6,700 nt of DNA, taken from positions 1 to 6,700 of the forward strand of contig WGBH01000310.1 of NCBI GenBank assembly GCA_015494435.1, written 5' to 3'. The notes beneath the pieces are model-generated. The model was not told the origin of the DNA. It saw nothing but the letters and a program-made list of their open reading frames with translations, and did not search any database. Both the position numbers and the translations under genes were made by a program. Below are positions 4,409 through 6,700 of this stretch, in pieces. The stretch's first letter is position 1; each line of letters opens with the position of its first letter. The stretch comes from Thiotrichaceae bacterium. GTDB lineage: Bacteria > Pseudomonadota > Gammaproteobacteria > Thiotrichales > Thiotrichaceae.

Positions 4409-6700
4409 ATGAAAACAACCGCCTCAAAAAATCAACACACTCCGATGATGCGTCAATATCTTAGCATTAAAGCGGAAAACCCTGATTTATTATTATTTTA
4501 TCGCATGGGGGATTTTTATGAACTATTTTTTGATGATGCAAAAAAAGCATCAGAATTGTTAAATATCACCCTGACTGCACGCGGTAAATCCAATGGTAAT
4601 CCTATTCCTATGGCAGGTGTTCCTTACCATGCTGCTGAACAGTATTTATCACGTTTATTAAAACAAGGTATTTCAGTCGGTATTTGCGAACAAATAGGCG
4701 ATCCTGCCACCTCAAAAGGCCCTGTCGAACGTAAAGTAGCCCGCATACTGACACCAGGGACTGTGACGGATGATTATTTGCTAAATGATCACCGCGATAA
4801 TCTTTTGTTAGCAATCTATGCCCAAGGTGAAGCGTCAAAACAACAATTTGGCATGGCGCATATTGATCTTAGTTGTGGGCGTTTTGTGGTGCAGCAAATT
4901 GATAATATAGAGACTTTACAGAATGAACTGGAACGACTACAACCTGCTGAGATTCTCATTTCTGAAGAACAAGATTTTACTTTTACTCGTCATCTTCCAA
5001 CGACACAGCGTCCACCGTGGCTTTTTGATCAAGAAACAGCCCGAAGATTACTACAAAAACAATTTGGGACCCGTGACTTAGCAGGTTTTGGTTGTCATGA
5101 TATGCCAATGGCGATTATTGCAGCGGGGGTTTTATTGGATTATATCAATGAAACCCAACGCACTGCCCTACCTCATATTACTAGTTTACAAACAGAATTC
5201 ACTGATGAGGGGATTATTCTTGATGCTGCCAGTCGTAAAAATCTAGAATTAGAACAAAGTCTGCATGGAGAACAAAAAAACACCTTAATTGCTGTACTCG
5301 ATAAAACAGCAACTAGTATGGGCAGTCGCTTACTACGTCGTTGGTTAAATAAACCACTTAAAGACCAACAACAACTTAATCAGCGACATCAAGCAATTGC
5401 AGCATTTATAACGCATTTTGAATATGACAACCTGCATCAACAATTACGTCATATAGGGGATATTGAACGCATTGTGTCGAGGATTGCGATTGGTTCTGCA
5501 AGACCTCGCGACTTATCAATATTACGTGACTCTCTTAATGTCATCCCTTTATTACATCAAACATTGGATCAAATAAAACAACCACATCTTAATAAGCTAC
5601 GTCGACAAATTGATCTTCATACTGAATTATTAGCATTGCTTAATCTTGCGATTATTGAAAATCCTCCCCTTTTGATGCGAGAGGGAGGTGTCATCGCAGA
5701 AGGTTACGATAAAGAGTTAGATACATTGCGTCATCTTAGTGAAAATTCAGACCAATATTTGCTTGATTTAGAAGCCCGCGAAAAACAGCGCACAGGGATT
5801 AGTGCTTTAAAAGTTGCTTATAATCGTGTGCATGGGTTTTATATCGAAATCCCACGCACACAAGCCAATCAAGTACCGCCTGAATACGTTCGCAGACAAA
5901 CACTTAAAATGGTAGAGCGTTTTATTCTACCTGAGCTAAAAGAGTTTGAAGATAAAGTACTCTCAGCACGCGAACGCGCATTAGCACGGGAAAAGGCACT
6001 TTACGAACAACTATTGCAAAAAATAGCACAACATATTTTAGCCTTACGCAATACCGCGCAAGCCATCGCTGAAACGGATGTACTAGGAAATTTCGCAGAA
6101 CGTGCGACTAGCCTTGATTACAACTGTCCCGAATTTAGTAGTAAGGCAGGTTTTTATATTAGCGAAAGTCGCCATCCTGTGGTTGAAAAAACACTTGACA
6201 CCCCCTTTGTTCCCAATGATTTAATCATGGATGCACAGCGTCGCATGTTAATCATTACAGGCCCAAATATGGGAGGAAAATCAACCTATATGCGTCAAAT
6301 GGCACTGATCACCTTAATGGCATACATTGGTTGTTATGTACCTGCAAAAACAGCCATTATCGGCCCTGTTGATCGTATTTTCACCCGTATTGGCGCACAG
6401 GACGACCTCAGCACAGGACGCTCAACCTTTATGGTCGAAATGACTGAAGCCGCTAATATTCTCAATAATGCCACCGAAAATTCTTTAGTGTTACTGGATG
6501 AAATTGGACGCGGAACCAGCACCTTTGATGGACTCTCATTAGCATGGGCTTTCGCAGAGTATCTTGCTAATGAGAAAAAAGCCTTCACCCTATTCGCGAC
6601 TCATTATTTTGAACTCACCAGCCTACCAGAAAAAATTGCTAGCATTGCTAATGTACATATTGATGCAATTGAACACGGTGAAAAAATCGTCTTTCTACAC
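4409..6700 (+). CDS. mutS: DNA mismatch repair protein MutS, 3' end cut by the window
   Basis: MutS recognises mismatched and small-loop DNA and, with ATP, recruits MutL to start repair. The frame is open for 764 codons with no stop or frameshift. Mismatch-contact residues Phe36 and Glu38 (GDFYELF) sit at the same numbers as in E. coli. The N-terminal domain continues through PMAGVPYHA, ICEQIGDPATSKGPVERKV and TPGT. The lever/clamp region holds NRVHGFYIEIPR and RRQTLK. In the ATPase domain the Walker A is GPNMGGKST at 618-626, the Walker B is LLDE with Asp697-Glu698, followed by GRGTSTFDG, and His732 lies in FATHYFEL; each is four residues beyond its E. coli counterpart. About 93 C-terminal residues, including the helix-turn-helix dimerisation part and tetramer tail, should lie beyond 6700. 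ATG at 4409 has a weak AAAGAA site but agrees with the family N-terminus. All key residues are intact. Confidence 0.97.
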   Translation, partial: MKTTASKNQHTPMMRQYLSIKAENPDLLLFYRMGDFYELFFDDAKKASELLNITLTARGKSNGNPIPMAGVPYHAAEQYLSRLLKQGISVGICEQIGDPATSKGPVERKVARILTPGTVTDDYLLNDHRDNLLLAIYAQGEASKQQFGMAHIDLSCGRFVVQQIDNIETLQNELERLQPAEILISEEQDFTFTRHLPTTQRPPWLFDQETARRLLQKQFGTRDLAGFGCHDMPMAIIAAGVLLDYINETQRTALPHITSLQTEFTDEGIILDAASRKNLELEQSLHGEQKNTLIAVLDKTATSMGSRLLRRWLNKPLKDQQQLNQRHQAIAAFITHFEYDNLHQQLRHIGDIERIVSRIAIGSARPRDLSILRDSLNVIPLLHQTLDQIKQPHLNKLRRQIDLHTELLALLNLAIIENPPLLMREGGVIAEGYDKELDTLRHLSENSDQYLLDLEAREKQRTGISALKVAYNRVHGFYIEIPRTQANQVPPEYVRRQTLKMVERFILPELKEFEDKVLSARERALAREKALYEQLLQKIAQHILALRNTAQAIAETDVLGNFAERATSLDYNCPEFSSKAGFYISESRHPVVEKTLDTPFVPNDLIMDAQRRMLIITGPNMGGKSTYMRQMALITLMAYIGCYVPAKTAIIGPVDRIFTRIGAQDDLSTGRSTFMVEMTEAANILNNATENSLVLLDEIGRGTSTFDGLSLAWAFAEYLANEKKAFTLFATHYFELTSLPEKIASIANVHIDAIEHGEKIVFLH

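Noticed and set aside
4608..4838. Minus-strand reading frame inside mutS
   Set aside because: It lies opposite the conserved N-terminal MutS domain and has no family features; it is a shadow of the real gene.
5261..5285. A7 run in mutS as a possible frameshift
   Set aside because: Translation through it gives GEQKNTLIAVLDKT, which fits the conserved MutS core, and the frame stays open to the window end.
6334..6588. Minus-strand reading frame opposite the MutS ATPase domain
   Set aside because: The plus strand here encodes the conserved region around Walker B, so the opposite frame is a by-product.

Overview
The window looks like AT-rich bacterial chromosome, most likely from a gammaproteobacterium. 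The main evidence is the partial MutS, which has the proteobacterial MutS1 layout and almost the same residue numbering as E. coli MutS. A closer placement (for example sulfur-oxidising or methanotrophic gammaproteobacteria) would be a guess from general gene style. No phage, transposase, CRISPR, tRNA or rRNA signal was seen.

Layout. Positions 1-264 carry no convincing gene but are crowded with inverted repeats. These include a tandemly duplicated GACGGG palindrome (86-141) and a third GACGGG hairpin (202-226) just past the leftward gene set, where it may act as a terminator. Four genes follow, all on the minus strand and read from right to left: a ChaN-family lipoprotein with a C-terminal PDZ domain (2929-4104), an exported SASA/GDSL-type carbohydrate esterase (2045-2878), a multipass PAP2 lipid phosphatase (1171-1956) and a TAXI-type periplasmic binding protein (265-1092). 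The gaps of 50, 88 and 78 bases would allow co-transcription, but internal promoters are possible. A 304-base divergent spacer (4105-4408) separates this set from mutS (4409 to the window end, 3' end missing), which runs rightward.

All four leftward proteins are predicted to act in the cell envelope: a lipoprotein, a secreted esterase, an inner-membrane phosphatase and a periplasmic receptor. No shared pathway can be proved from sequence. MutS is an unrelated cytoplasmic DNA mismatch-repair protein. No clearly undescribed system was found. The best candidates for a second look are the GACGGG palindromes, the ChaN-PDZ fusion with its neighbours, the TAXI protein without an adjacent TRAP permease, and a nested inverted repeat in the divergent spacer.
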